A DNA stretch of 40,897 nt from JBAVQS01 sp049694275 (GCA_049694275.1 JBAVQS010000339.1:1-40897), one strand, 5' to 3'; positions 8,376 through 17,143 are shown, counted from the first letter of the stretch. Notes: generated by a model not told the origin, from the sequence alone. Numbers and translations: made by a program.

Positions 8376-9476
8376 TTAGGTTGTTTCACGCGCGGCGGCC
8401 AGCGCATGCTCGATCTCGTCGCGGGCGTTCGGGTTGAGGTCGGCGTAGGCGCGGACGAGGCCATAGGCCCCCGCGAGCATCATGTCGCCGTACGGGACGG
8501 CAAAATAGGGATGGAGCGCCGAGTGCAAGAGCAGGCCCCGGCGCGGGCCGACGACCGCATAGAAATCGACCGGCGCGCCCCGGCGGTCGAGAATCAGCGC
8601 GCCGTGCCCTTGCGAGTTGAATATCGCCGCGTGCGTGAGCGTGCCGGCGACCAGGTCGCGCAGAAAGCCTTCCAACTGTTCCTGTTGGAGCTCGCCGGTA
8701 TGATGCTCGAACAGGCCCATGATCCGGCCCTCGTGAAAGCAAAAGGCGAGCGTGTGAAAGTTGCCCAGGTTGGCGACGACCGCCGTTGGATGAGCTCGGA
8801 CACGGTCGTCGTCGAGTGCGCCGAGGATGGCGGCGGGCCCAGTGTCCATCAGCATGAGGGGCCCAACGTCCGGCACACTCTGCGCCACCGCCTGCATCCG
8901 GGTCAGCCGGGCCGGGATGGCGTCGCGCATAAAGGCGAAACCGGAGAGCCGGCCCGTCGCGCCGATCCGCTCGGCCAGGAAATCGAACCGATAGAGCCGG
9001 TCGCTATAGCCGGGCGGCGAGTTGCCGTGATCGAACACAGCCACCGCGAGCGCATCATAACGGAGCGGAACACCAAAGGCATCGAACGCCCGCGCGATGG
9101 CGTCGAGGTCCAGATCGCGGAGCGTGATATGCCGGGCGTCCAGCCGCGCCGCCTCGTCCTCGCTCACCACGCGAATGCCGCTCTTTTCAACCTCCGCCAG
9201 CTCGTCGTTAAAGCTCATGGCCGCGCCGGGGGTCGCATAGACCGGATAGCCACGGCGGACATGCGCCTCCGCCGCCCACGCGCTCGGCCCGCCGCCCATA
9301 ATCATCCCCGTGAGCAGGACCGGCTCACCACGCGCGGTCGCCGCCTTGATGCGGTTGGCAACCAGGACGGTTGGGGAGGGCATGACAATCTGGAGGCAGT
9401 TCTCTACCTCGATGCTCGTATCAAAGAGCAGGATATCCTGCGTGCCGGTGCCGATATCGATGGCGAGGATTTTCAT
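8376..9476 (-). CDS. DUF1786 domain protein (ASKHA-like fold)
   Basis: The 366-residue protein begins MKILAIDIGTGTQDILLFDT, which resembles the phosphate-1 loop of acetate/sugar-kinase/Hsc70/actin (ASKHA) ATPases and is the signature N-terminus of DUF1786. Further family segments are VLLTGMIMGGGPSAWAAEAH and LMDTGPAAILGAL. Members are sometimes annotated as linked to pyruvate-formate-lyase activation, but no activity is established. No such partner lies nearby. The start overlaps the NUDIX stop as ATGA, so the two are translationally coupled. Confidence 0.85.
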   Translation of the reverse strand: MKILAIDIGTGTQDILLFDTSIEVENCLQIVMPSPTVLVANRIKAATARGEPVLLTGMIMGGGPSAWAAEAHVRRGYPVYATPGAAMSFNDELAEVEKSGIRVVSEDEAARLDARHITLRDLDLDAIARAFDAFGVPLRYDALAVAVFDHGNSPPGYSDRLYRFDFLAERIGATGRLSGFAFMRDAIPARLTRMQAVAQSVPDVGPLMLMDTGPAAILGALDDDRVRAHPTAVVANLGNFHTLAFCFHEGRIMGLFEHHTGELQQEQLEGFLRDLVAGTLTHAAIFNSQGHGALILDRRGAPVDFYAVVGPRRGLLLHSALHPYFAVPYGDMMLAGAYGLVRAYADLNPNARDEIEHALAAARETT

Positions 9477-9937
9477 AAGGCGGTCAGCAGTGCATTCGCC
9501 TTGCGCAGCATTGCGCGCGCATTTTCAAATTTCAGCTCGGCCAGGGCCTGTTCAAAGGTGACCCACTGGGCCTTTTCATGCTCCCACGAGACCTGGACCT
9601 GCACCTCGCGCGCCTCGCCCAGGAAATAGGCCACCTGCTTTTTGACGAGTTGAGGGCCGCGCCGGTAGAGATAATCGATCTCTTGCCGAAAGCCGGGAAC
9701 GAGCGCGACCTCCAGGCCGGTCTCTTCGCGCACCTCACGGACCGCCGCCTCGGTCTCACTCTCGTTGGGCTCGACCAGCCCCTTGGGAAACTCCCAGTAG
9801 GTTGCATAGATCAGGAGATATTCGATCCTCTCCCCACGGTGAAACACCACCGCCCCGGCCGATTTTTCCAGTTCGAGATGGGGACGCGGCCGGTTCCCCG
9901 CGCTTGTGCTCCGCTGCTTGCTTGTCGCCATATTCAT
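9473..9937 (-). CDS. NUDIX hydrolase, probable asymmetric Ap4A hydrolase type
   Basis: This 154-residue protein hydrolyses a nucleoside diphosphate linked to another moiety. The Nudix box is GLVEPNESETEAAVREVREE followed by TG, matching GX5EX7REUXEEXGU. The preceding YWEFPKG and the downstream FLGEA resemble diadenosine-tetraphosphate hydrolases of the NUDT2 type, so Ap4A is the best guess for the substrate. The start is uncertain: ATG at 9937 or at 9931. The frame runs open to a TTG at 10003, but that codon lies between the -35 and -10 boxes of the promoter. A strong GGAAGG lies too far upstream of the in-frame ATGs to decide. It is the first gene of the operon. Confidence 0.85.
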   Translation of the reverse strand: MNMATSKQRSTSAGNRPRPHLELEKSAGAVVFHRGERIEYLLIYATYWEFPKGLVEPNESETEAAVREVREETGLEVALVPGFRQEIDYLYRRGPQLVKKQVAYFLGEAREVQVQVSWEHEKAQWVTFEQALAELKFENARAMLRKANALLTAL

Positions 9938-9981
9938 CCGTAAAAGCCATTTTCCTTCCGCCTGCGGGAGGAATGCCGCCG

Positions 9982-10010
9982 ATTCTAACACTAATACCCG
10001 CAAGCGTCAA
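9982..10010 (-). promoter_or_regulatory. Promoter of the NUDIX-DUF1786-DUF554-hutI operon, TTGACG-17-TAGAAT
   Basis: On the minus strand -35 TTGACG (10005-10010) and -10 TAGAAT (9982-9987) have the optimal 17-bp spacer. The leader to the ATG at 9937 is about 38 nt. The divergent moaA promoter lies about 45 bp away. Confidence 0.7.
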
Positions 10011-10051
10011 CGATTTCTTATGAATTTTTACTTCTCTAATCCCGACCGGCG

Positions 10052-10060
10052 TGCTATAAT
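10052..10060 (+). promoter_or_regulatory. moaA extended -10 promoter TGCTATAAT, leaderless
   Basis: A consensus TATAAT (10055-10060) is preceded by TGC (extended -10) and followed by only 8 nt before the moaA ATG at 10069. The transcript would start at or within two bases of the ATG, and no Shine-Dalgarno sequence exists. Confidence 0.75.
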
Positions 10061-10068
10061 TTGACGGT

Positions 10069-11046
10069 ATGCAAGATTCCTATGGGCGGGGGATTCACTA
10101 TCTCCGCATCTCGTTGACAGATCGCTGCAACTTTCGATGCGTCTATTGCATGCCAGATGGCGGCGTGGTCTTTCACCCCTGGGAACATCACCTGACCGAC
10201 GACGAGCTGATCCGGCTCGTGCGCATCGGCGCCTCAATCGGCTTTGATCGCATCCGCTTAACCGGCGGCGAGCCGACCATCCGACCGAACCTGGTGCCCA
10301 TCGTGGCGGGAATCGCGGCGATTCCCGGCATCCAGGAGATTGCGATGACGACGAACGGAATGCGGCTGGAAAAGATCGCCGAACCGCTGGCGCGAATCGG
10401 ATTGAAGCGGGTCAATATCAGCATTGATACGCTGGATGCAGAGCGCTTTGCCAAGATCACCCGCTTTGGCAAACTGGAGAGCGTCTGGCGCGGGATCCTG
10501 GCCGCCGAACGCGCCGGGCTGACCCCGATCAAGCTCAATGCGGTAATCGTCCGCGGGTATAACGAAGGGGATATTGTGGACCTGGCGCGGTTGACGCTGG
10601 ACCGCCCCTGGGAGATGCGCTTTATCGAGGTGATGCCGCTCGGCTCGATCGCCGATTTCCAGATGGAGACGCTCGTGCCGGTACAAGAGATGAAGACCCG
10701 CATCGAGGCCGTTTTCGGTTCGTTAGAGCCGCTGGAATGGGATGGGCATAATCCGGCGCGGCCCTACCGCCTGCCCGGCGGACAGGGGACCATCGGGTTT
10801 ATCAGCTCGGTCAGCGCCCCGTTCTGCGCCGGGTGCGACCGGATGCGGCTGACCTCGGACGGCCGGCTGCACCTATGCCTGTTGCGGGACGACGAGGTGG
10901 ACCTGCTGACGCCGCTTCGCGCCGGCGCGAGCGATGAGGAGCTGCGCCAGTTGATGGCGCGGGGCGTCCTCAACAAACCGTGGGGCCACGGCCTTGCGGA
11001 CAAGATTCATCCCGAGCTGCGCATCATGAGTCAGATTGGCGGATAG
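10069..11046 (+). CDS. moaA: GTP 3',8-cyclase MoaA (molybdenum cofactor biosynthesis)
   Basis: Radical-SAM enzyme that, with MoaC, turns GTP into cyclic pyranopterin monophosphate, the first step of molybdenum cofactor synthesis. The 325-residue protein has the N-terminal cluster motif CNFRCVYC (Cys20, Cys24, Cys27). LTGGEPTIRPNL is the SAM-binding GGE region. The second 4Fe-4S site is FCAGCDRMRLTSDGRLHLC. The C-terminus ends in the functional Gly-Gly dipeptide (QIGG). It is expressed from its own leaderless-type promoter. No other moa, moe or mog gene is in the window, so the rest of the pathway must be elsewhere. Confidence 0.97.
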   Translation: MQDSYGRGIHYLRISLTDRCNFRCVYCMPDGGVVFHPWEHHLTDDELIRLVRIGASIGFDRIRLTGGEPTIRPNLVPIVAGIAAIPGIQEIAMTTNGMRLEKIAEPLARIGLKRVNISIDTLDAERFAKITRFGKLESVWRGILAAERAGLTPIKLNAVIVRGYNEGDIVDLARLTLDRPWEMRFIEVMPLGSIADFQMETLVPVQEMKTRIEAVFGSLEPLEWDGHNPARPYRLPGGQGTIGFISSVSAPFCAGCDRMRLTSDGRLHLCLLRDDEVDLLTPLRAGASDEELRQLMARGVLNKPWGHGLADKIHPELRIMSQIGG

Positions 11047-11054
11047 AACGGTTA

Positions 11055-11083
11055 TTGACAAACGGTAGCAATATCCTTATGAT
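11055..11083 (+). promoter_or_regulatory. Strong promoter TTGACA-17-TATGAT upstream of the HesB/IscA gene
   Basis: A perfect -35 TTGACA (11055-11060) and a TATGAT -10 (11078-11083) are separated by 17 bp. The leader is about 20 nt and carries GGAGGG in front of the ATG at 11110. Confidence 0.85.
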
Positions 11084-11109
11084 AGGGCAAGATTCCTGAT
11101 GGAGGGAAA

Positions 11110-11550
11110 ATGGATACACAGACTTTATCCGTGCCGATGATCGCGGACCAACCGACCACGGAACTGGTAGCGCTGAGCCCCCTGGCGGCCGACAAGCTGC
11201 AGGGGATTATGAAAGAAAAGAACCTAAACGAGCATGGGCTGCGCGTCTTTATCTCGGGCGGCGGCTGCTCCGGTTTCCAGTATGGGATGGCGTTTGAGAA
11301 TACGATGGAAGACGGCGACTTTGTGTTCGAGTCGAACGGCGTGCGCCTCTATGTCGATCCGGCGAGCGCCATGTATCTCGAAGGCGCCACAGTGGATTAT
11401 GTCGATTCACTGATGGGCGGCGGGTTCCGCATCGAAAACCCGAACGCGGTCTCCACCTGCTCTTGCGGCCAATCCTTTAGCTCGGGCCAGCAGGAAGGAC
11501 ACTCGCACGGCAACAGCGGCGGCGGCTCTTGCGGCTGCGGCCATCACTAA
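11110..11550 (+). CDS. HesB/IscA/ErpA-family iron-sulfur cluster assembly protein with Cys/His-rich tail
   Basis: A-type carrier protein that delivers iron-sulfur clusters to apoproteins. The core (about residues 20-120) contains GGGCSGFQYGMAF, DYVDSLMGGGFRIENPNA and STCSCGQSF, which give the three conserved cysteines (CSG and CSCG). A 26-residue extension follows. It is rich in His, Gly, Ser and Cys and ends SCGCGHH, beyond the usual ~110-residue family length; it could bind metal, but that is inference. The start is fixed by GGAGGG 6 nt upstream. The gene stands alone between a consensus promoter and a strong terminator. Confidence 0.92.
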   Translation: MDTQTLSVPMIADQPTTELVALSPLAADKLQGIMKEKNLNEHGLRVFISGGGCSGFQYGMAFENTMEDGDFVFESNGVRLYVDPASAMYLEGATVDYVDSLMGGGFRIENPNAVSTCSCGQSFSSGQQEGHSHGNSGGGSCGCGHH

Positions 11551-11569
11551 CCAGTACGAAACAAGTTAC

Positions 11570-11601
11570 AACGGGTTGGACTCACGTCCAACCCGTTTTT
11601 T
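11570..11601 (+). terminator. Rho-independent terminator after the HesB/IscA gene
   Basis: A perfect 12-bp stem AACGGGTTGGAC / GTCCAACCCGTT closes a TCAC tetraloop and runs straight into a T tract. It lies 20 bp after the stop codon. Confidence 0.95.
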
Positions 11602-11671
11602 GTTTGGATCACCACCGCCTATTTATGATAGAATTCAGCTAGCGTCTTTACCATCGCTTCAGGAGGTTTCC

Positions 11672-13048
11672 ATGTCTGCCTTTCCCGTGATCCTCGACGT
11701 CGCGATCGGAATGGTCTTTATCTTTCTCACCCTGAGCGGCATTGTTTCGACCCTGAACGAGCTCGTGGCGAGAACGATCAATATGCGCGGCGTCTATCTC
11801 GCCAAGGGGATTATCTATTTGTTCTGCGAGACCGAAAAGCCCATCGCCGACTTGCTGGGACGGATGCAAGAATTCTTTATCCCCAGCGACCGCTTTCGTC
11901 TCGAGCAAACCGGCCTCGCCGATTATGTCCTGACCCATCCCCTCCTGACCCGCCTCGGGACCGAAAATATAAAGTTCCCCCGCTATATTCCAGGAAATGA
12001 TTTTGCAGTCGCCACCATCCAGGGCCTGCGCGCCCAGGACCCTCTGCTCCACGTCACGGTCATCCGCGATGAGCTGACGCGCGTGCTGGCGCCCACGATC
12101 GCGGGGGCCGAAGCGGCAACCGCTGCCCAGGTCCAGTCGGTGCTCGACCTGGCCCGGTCCACGCAGACTCAGGTACAGCAGACTCTGGCTCAGGCCAGCA
12201 CCCCCGAAGCGCAAGCGCAAGCAAAAGAGATTGCACGCGCGGCGGTTGACGAACTGCGATTCGCCGCCAACACGATCCTCGACGACAAGAACCGCGCGGC
12301 GGTCGCATCCGCGATCGACGCGGTGGACATCCGGGCGCTGCGCCAGCAAGTGAACCAACTGCCCAACGAGGACCTGCGCCGCGTTCTGACCTCCCTCTTG
12401 AGTGGAATCGATACGCAGATTCACAACGTGCAGGATGTCACCGACCGAATCGAGACGTGGTTTAATAATGGGATGGACCGCGTGTCGGTGCTCTATAAAC
12501 GCCGCGCCCAGGTCTTTATGCTCGTGATCGGCGCGCTCCTCTGCCTGCTGGTGAACGCCGATGCGCTGCGGCTGTTCAACACCCTCTGGCACGATCCGAC
12601 GCTCCGCGCGGTGCTGGTGAATGAGGCGCAGACGACGGCGGCGCAGCCCGCGCCCGGGACGAGCACACCGGCAACGGGAAATTCGAACCAGGACCTTGAA
12701 GCGGAAAAGGAGCGCATCGACGCGCTCTTGTCGCAGATCGGCGTACTGCCCATCGGATGGAACTGCAACGATTACAACCAGATCCTGCACGAGGGCTATA
12801 CCACCGTCGAGCAAAATGGGGTCAAAGAAAAACCGGCCCCCGCGCCCATCTGCCAACAGAGCGTGGTCAAGGCGTCCGACGGGACGTTTACAGTGGACAC
12901 GATCCAGGGCGGGACGTTCGGCTGGGGCAGCCTGCTCCTCAAGCTGGGCGGGCTGATCGCCATGAGCGTCGCCGTCAGCTTTGGCGCACCGTTCTGGTTC
13001 GACCTGCTCAACAAGCTCCTATCGCTCCGGCCGGATAAACCGAAATAA
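11672..13048 (+). CDS. Conserved membrane protein of unknown function
   Basis: The 458-residue protein begins MSAFPVILDVAIGMVFIFLT. The segment DVAIGMVFIFLTLSGIVSTLNELVA, with membrane helix about 4-27, resembles an unnamed family found in Chloroflexota, Cyanobacteria and Acidobacteria whose members start with a helix followed by an LxxxxNE motif and a region on ring-like repeats. Further membrane helices lie near residues 280-297 and 420-445. The long middle region (about 125-260) is rich in Ala and Gln and probably helical or coiled. AGGAGG stands 7 nt before the ATG, and a TATGAT -10 lies at 11624-11629. The role is unknown. The next gene follows after 28 bp and may be cotranscribed. Confidence 0.8.
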   Translation: MSAFPVILDVAIGMVFIFLTLSGIVSTLNELVARTINMRGVYLAKGIIYLFCETEKPIADLLGRMQEFFIPSDRFRLEQTGLADYVLTHPLLTRLGTENIKFPRYIPGNDFAVATIQGLRAQDPLLHVTVIRDELTRVLAPTIAGAEAATAAQVQSVLDLARSTQTQVQQTLAQASTPEAQAQAKEIARAAVDELRFAANTILDDKNRAAVASAIDAVDIRALRQQVNQLPNEDLRRVLTSLLSGIDTQIHNVQDVTDRIETWFNNGMDRVSVLYKRRAQVFMLVIGALLCLLVNADALRLFNTLWHDPTLRAVLVNEAQTTAAQPAPGTSTPATGNSNQDLEAEKERIDALLSQIGVLPIGWNCNDYNQILHEGYTTVEQNGVKEKPAPAPICQQSVVKASDGTFTVDTIQGGTFGWGSLLLKLGGLIAMSVAVSFGAPFWFDLLNKLLSLRPDKPK

Positions 13049-13076
13049 GGACCGCACGGATTGGAGTTGAGCGAGC

Positions 13077-13712
13077 ATGGCAACCGAAAAATACGAATCG
13101 CGCTTGCATCAGGGATATGCAGAGCTTTTAGAGGAAGCGAGCCGGTTTTACATGACCCAAGGGAATGTCTATGATACGCTGCGGCGTCTCGTCTGGAGGC
13201 TGGAGCAGGAAAAGATTCCTTATGCGCTTATCGGCGGGATGGCGCTGGCGGCGCACGGTTTTGTGCGCATGACCCAGGATGTGGACCTCTTGATGACGGC
13301 GGAAGGATTGGCCGCTTTTCGCGAGCGGTGCGCCGGGCGGGGATATGTGCCTGCTTTTCCCGGCGCGCTCAAGACTTTTCGAGATACAGAGACCCATGTT
13401 CGCATTGAGGTAATTACGACCGGCGAGTATCCGGGCGATGGCAAACCCAAGGCGGTCAGTTTTCCAGAACCGATGCAAGCTTCGTTTGAGCAGGAAGGGA
13501 TTCGCGTCATTACCATCGACAAGCTGGTTGAATTAAAGCTCGCTTCGGGGATTTCTGCGCCGCATCGATTGCGTGACCTCGCCGATGTGCAGGATTTGAT
13601 TACCGCGCTGGAATTACCCCTGGCATTTGCCGAGCGGCTCGACCCCTCTGTACGCGACCGATTTCGCGAACTGTGGAATGCGGCCCGTACGCCGGATGAA
13701 TCGTCCGGCTGA
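13077..13712 (+). CDS. Nucleotidyltransferase-fold protein (AbiEii / DUF6036-like)
   Basis: The 211-residue protein contains YALIGGMALAAHGFVRMTQD followed by VDLLM (residues about 49-73): a GG motif, a conserved Arg and the DVDLL metal-binding aspartates of minimal or AbiEii-type nucleotidyltransferases. A third region, ITIDKLVELKLASG...HRLRDLADVQDLI (about 146-180), is typical of the AbiEii/DUF6036 group, where the Lys and RxxDLxD residues help bind the nucleotide. Such proteins are often toxins of toxin-antitoxin pairs, but no AbiEi-like or HEPN partner is present. The gene follows the membrane-protein gene by 28 bp and ends 11 bp from the convergent folC. Confidence 0.75.
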   Translation: MATEKYESRLHQGYAELLEEASRFYMTQGNVYDTLRRLVWRLEQEKIPYALIGGMALAAHGFVRMTQDVDLLMTAEGLAAFRERCAGRGYVPAFPGALKTFRDTETHVRIEVITTGEYPGDGKPKAVSFPEPMQASFEQEGIRVITIDKLVELKLASGISAPHRLRDLADVQDLITALELPLAFAERLDPSVRDRFRELWNAARTPDESSG

Positions 13713-13723
13713 TCGGGCGAGCA

Positions 13724-15121
13724 TTATAGTGGATCGCGCTCGGCATCCGGGACCAACCCCAGCGCCTCGCGTGCCTCGGCGACAATCGAGAGCGAGCCGG
13801 TCACACAGATGAGATCGTCGGGCGACGCGGCGGCGAGCGCATAGTGGAGCGCGTCGGCCGTGCTGGTGGCCGGCTCAGCGGCCAGGCCCATCCCACGCAG
13901 CTCGGCGGCGACATCGGCGGCGGAGCGGCAGCGGGGCTGGCGCGTCTGCACCGTCCATGCACCGGCAATGAGCGGCTTGAGCGGCGCCATGATCGCGGCG
14001 AGGTCCTTGTCGCTATAAACGCCGACGACGAGCCAGAGGCGATTGAAATGGAAATGCGCATGCAACCCGGCCGCCAAGCGCTCCGCCGAATCCCCGTTGT
14101 GCGCGCCGTCGACGATGATGAGCGGCGCACCCTCAGTCCCCGATCGAACCACCTCCAACCGGCCGGGCCAGCGCGCGGATAACAACCCCGATTGACAGGC
14201 CGCGTCGGAGATGATCAGCCCCTGCCCTGCCAACACCTCGGCCGCCGCGACCGCCATTGCGGCGTTTTCGATTTGATGCGCACCCAGGAGCGCCAAGCGC
14301 AGGCGCGAATGCCGCCATGCGTTGGGCCAGAGCTGCGCGTGGGGTCCGGTCGCCACCACCTCGAAATCGGCGCTGTCCCCCTTCCATCGCCAGTCGATTC
14401 CTCCCACGCCGAACGGCGCGTTTCGCTCACCAGCGACGCGCGTCAAGACGGCGAGCGCCTCAGCAGCCTGCGGCGCAGAGAGGACCGGTTTGTGTGGCTT
14501 GACGATACCCGCCTTTTCCGCCGCGATTTCGGCGAGGGTATTGCCGAGGATGGCGGTGTGCTCGAAACTGATAGGGGTAATGAGGCTCAGGTCGGCGTCG
14601 ACAACATTGGTTGCGTCCAGCCGCCCGCCCAGACCCACTTCGATCACGGCAACCTCCACCTGGCGGCTGGCAAAATAATCGAGCGCCAGCGCGGTCGTCA
14701 CCTCGAAGGTAGTCGCTTGGCCCAGGTCGGGACGCGCCTGGGCCAGGCGCGCGACCAACGGCATGAAGCGTTCGATCCCGCCGGCAAAATCGGATGGGGA
14801 GATGAGGATATCGTCGATGCGGATTCGCTCGCGATAGGTGTGGAGATGGGGCTTGCTGTACAAGCCGGTCCGATAACCCGCGGCGTGGAGGATGCTCGCC
14901 AGCATCGCCGCCGTCGAGCCCTTGCCCTTGCTGCCCGCTACGAGGATGGTGTGATAAGCCCGCTCCGGCCGGCCGAGCAGGTCGAGCAACGCCGCGGGCC
15001 GGTCCAGGGCCATGGCCCCCTGCATCGCGGGGGTCAATGGCTGGCGTTCGAGGTCGGTCAGGCCAAACAGCCAATGCAGCGCGCGAGCATACGCCGCGCC
15101 GGTTCTGGCGTCCTCAGCCAT
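13724..15121 (-). CDS. folC: Bifunctional folylpolyglutamate / dihydrofolate synthase
   Basis: Mur-ligase-type ATP enzyme that adds glutamate to dihydropteroate or folates. With the start at MAEDART it is 465 residues. Visible motifs are the P-loop GSKGKGST, the folate loop region IRIDDILISPSDF, EVGLGGRLDATN and DGAHN of the central and C-terminal domains. The upstream frame is open for 34 more codons but runs inside folP, so the ATG at 15121, overlapping the folP stop by 8 bp, is preferred. It is cotranscribed with folP, a normal folate-pathway pairing. Confidence 0.95.
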   Translation of the reverse strand: MAEDARTGAAYARALHWLFGLTDLERQPLTPAMQGAMALDRPAALLDLLGRPERAYHTILVAGSKGKGSTAAMLASILHAAGYRTGLYSKPHLHTYRERIRIDDILISPSDFAGGIERFMPLVARLAQARPDLGQATTFEVTTALALDYFASRQVEVAVIEVGLGGRLDATNVVDADLSLITPISFEHTAILGNTLAEIAAEKAGIVKPHKPVLSAPQAAEALAVLTRVAGERNAPFGVGGIDWRWKGDSADFEVVATGPHAQLWPNAWRHSRLRLALLGAHQIENAAMAVAAAEVLAGQGLIISDAACQSGLLSARWPGRLEVVRSGTEGAPLIIVDGAHNGDSAERLAAGLHAHFHFNRLWLVVGVYSDKDLAAIMAPLKPLIAGAWTVQTRQPRCRSAADVAAELRGMGLAAEPATSTADALHYALAAASPDDLICVTGSLSIVAEAREALGLVPDAERDPL

Positions 15122-16001
15122 GCGCGGCAACCGGCGTCCCGCGCACGATGGCATCGGCCATCCGACAACAGCGAACCGCCGCGCGCACGTCATGCACCCG
15201 CACCATATCAGCGCCCTGCGCAATCGCGAGCGCCAACGTGGCGAGCGTCCCCTCCAGGCGTTCGCTTACCGGCAGATTGAGGGTGAGGCCGATGACGCTC
15301 TTGCGCGAGGTCCCAATCAGGAGCGGCAACCCGGCCAATCCCGGACGCGCCTTGAGCTCACCTAAACGCCGCAGCAGGTCCAGGTTCTGTTCGACGCTTT
15401 TGCCAAAGCCGATACCCGGGTCGATGATGATATGCTCGCGGGCAATGCTGGCCTGCAGCGCCTCTCCTACCCGCCGCTCCAACTCGCCGCCCACCGCCTG
15501 CACTATATCACCGCTCTCGTACGGCACGCGATGGTAATGCCCACCCAGGGCCCCGGTCACCGGCGGCGCGGCGCGATTGTGCATAAGGACCACCCAGGCG
15601 TCCGCGGCCGCCACCACCTGCGCCATGTCAGGATCGCGGCGCAGACCCCAGACATCGTTGACCATCACTGCGCCGGCGATGAGAGCAGCGCGAGCCACGG
15701 CGGCGCGGGAGGTATCGACCGAGATAGGTACCTGGACGCGAGCCGCCAGACACGCAATCACCGGCAGCACACGGTCCAGTTCCTGCTCCACCTCGACCTC
15801 GACGGCGCCAGGGCGCGTCGATTGGCCGCCCACGTCGAGCACATCGACGCCCTCTTGAACAAAGGCAACTCCCTGAGCAACCGCGGCATCAACATCCTGC
15901 ACCCCATCCCCCGAAAACGAGTCGGGCGTGCAATTCACAATGCCCATCACCAGCGTGCGTTTGTTCCATTCCAGCGCGTGTGCGCCCCTTTTTGATTCCA
16001 T
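15114..16001 (-). CDS. folP: Dihydropteroate synthase
   Basis: Joins p-aminobenzoate to 6-hydroxymethyl-dihydropterin pyrophosphate; target of sulfonamides. The 295-residue TIM-barrel protein has the signature segments MGIVNCTPDSFSGDG (residues about 19-33), DVGGQSTRPGA, SVDTSRAAVARAAL, VNDVWGL, DPGIGFGKS and LIGTSRKSVIG. MVRVHDV near the C-terminus holds the conserved RVHD. It starts 19 bp after the kinase gene and overlaps folC by 8 bp. No folB, folK or folE is present in the window. Confidence 0.97.
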   Translation of the reverse strand: MESKRGAHALEWNKRTLVMGIVNCTPDSFSGDGVQDVDAAVAQGVAFVQEGVDVLDVGGQSTRPGAVEVEVEQELDRVLPVIACLAARVQVPISVDTSRAAVARAALIAGAVMVNDVWGLRRDPDMAQVVAAADAWVVLMHNRAAPPVTGALGGHYHRVPYESGDIVQAVGGELERRVGEALQASIAREHIIIDPGIGFGKSVEQNLDLLRRLGELKARPGLAGLPLLIGTSRKSVIGLTLNLPVSERLEGTLATLALAIAQGADMVRVHDVRAAVRCCRMADAIVRGTPVAAHG

Positions 16002-16020
16002 CGGTTGGCAAATTCCCTAT

Positions 16021-17130
16021 TCATTCGCGGGGCCGGTCATCCTGGAGCATCGATTCGGATTCCGGGACGAATGGCAGGGTAAAGCGAAAGATACTCCCCT
16101 GCCCCGGCGTCGATTCGGCCCAGATTCGGCCGCCGTGCGCCTCCACAATCCCTTTGACAATCGAGAGCCCCAGCCCAATGCCGCCGGTCTTGCGCGTGCT
16201 TTTCGAATCGACCTGGAAAAATCGCTCAAATATCCGGTCCAGGTATTCGGGGGGAATCCCCGGCCCCTGGTCCGCCACACTCACGACCACATGCTCCCCT
16301 TCAACCTCACAGGTAATGGTAATCTGGCCGCCGCCGGGCGAGTATTTGATTGCGTTCTCGAGCAGGTTATTGAGCACCTGGCGAACGCGCCGGGGGTCCG
16401 CCCAAACGCGCGGCAGATGCGAAGGGAGGTCCACGACGAACCAATGCGTCTCGCTCCGCCGGGCCACGCGGTCCTTGGCTTCGCGCACGAGGTTGCGGAG
16501 ATGGACCGGCTCGCGGTCGATGCGCAGGATCCCCGCCTCGGCCTGGGACATGTCGAGGAGATTATCGATCAACTCGCCCAGGCGGTCGCTCTCTTCGTCG
16601 ATGATCTTGATAAAGTCGCGCTGGGTGGCCTCATCCCAACTCACATCGTCCCGCAACAGGGTCGTGGCAAAACCCTTGATCGCGGCGAGCGGCGTGCGCA
16701 ACTCGTGAGACACGATGGAAAGGAGCTGGTTTTTCATCTGGTCCAGCTCTTTTTCGCGGGTCACATCACGAAAGAGGATGCCATACCCCTGCCCCCTGCC
16801 GCTATCATCTTGCAGATCAAACCACTGAGCCGCGATCGTTCGCGGGCGCGGCCTGGAAACGGTGAAATCCACCGGCGGCGTTTTATCAAGGGCGGCCGCC
16901 CCTTCCTGAAATTGCACCATCCGCTTGTCAGGATCATCCGTCTGCCCCGCCAGCGCACGGTACAGCCCCTCGACGTCTGCGCCCTGCCATTCGCCGGCGT
17001 GCAGGCCAAAGAACTCTTCGGCGCGCGCGTTCCAAAATGCAATCCGTCCCGCCGCATCGACGACGACCAGGCCATCGGCGAGGGAGCGCAGCGCGCCTTC
17101 CAAGAGTTGATTCTCCAGTGAAAGGGACAT
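16021..17130 (-). CDS. Soluble PAS-domain sensor histidine kinase
   Basis: The 369-residue protein begins MSLSLENQLLEGALRSLADG. It has an N-terminal PAS domain (about 8-125), a HisKA dimerisation domain with phospho-acceptor His142 in SHELRTPLAAIKGF, and a HATPase_c domain. N box LLENAIKYSPG, G1 DQGPGIPP, F box FERFF and G2 GIGLGLSIVKGIVEAHGG are all intact, so it should be active. No membrane segment is present, so the sensed signal is cytoplasmic. The start at 17130 lies 7 nt after a TATAAT. No response regulator lies nearby; it heads an apparent operon with folP and folC, an unusual pairing that probably reflects position only. Confidence 0.93.
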   Translation of the reverse strand: MSLSLENQLLEGALRSLADGLVVVDAAGRIAFWNARAEEFFGLHAGEWQGADVEGLYRALAGQTDDPDKRMVQFQEGAAALDKTPPVDFTVSRPRPRTIAAQWFDLQDDSGRGQGYGILFRDVTREKELDQMKNQLLSIVSHELRTPLAAIKGFATTLLRDDVSWDEATQRDFIKIIDEESDRLGELIDNLLDMSQAEAGILRIDREPVHLRNLVREAKDRVARRSETHWFVVDLPSHLPRVWADPRRVRQVLNNLLENAIKYSPGGGQITITCEVEGEHVVVSVADQGPGIPPEYLDRIFERFFQVDSKSTRKTGGIGLGLSIVKGIVEAHGGRIWAESTPGQGSIFRFTLPFVPESESMLQDDRPRE

Positions 17131-17137
17131 CCCGACT

Positions 17138-17143
17138 ATTATA
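17138..17143 (-). promoter_or_regulatory. -10 box TATAAT of the histidine kinase gene, leaderless
   Basis: TATAAT on the minus strand is followed by 7 nt (AGTCGGG) and then the ATG at 17130, so transcription starts essentially at the start codon. No Shine-Dalgarno site fits. Confidence 0.65.

Noticed and set aside
9938..10003. TTG-initiated longer form of the NUDIX protein
   Set aside because: The TTG lies between the -35 and -10 boxes of a good promoter, so it would not be transcribed.
11672..13712. Membrane protein plus nucleotidyltransferase as a defence pair
   Set aside because: The two genes are close and may be cotranscribed, but the membrane protein resembles a widespread chromosomal family and no other defence genes adjoin them.
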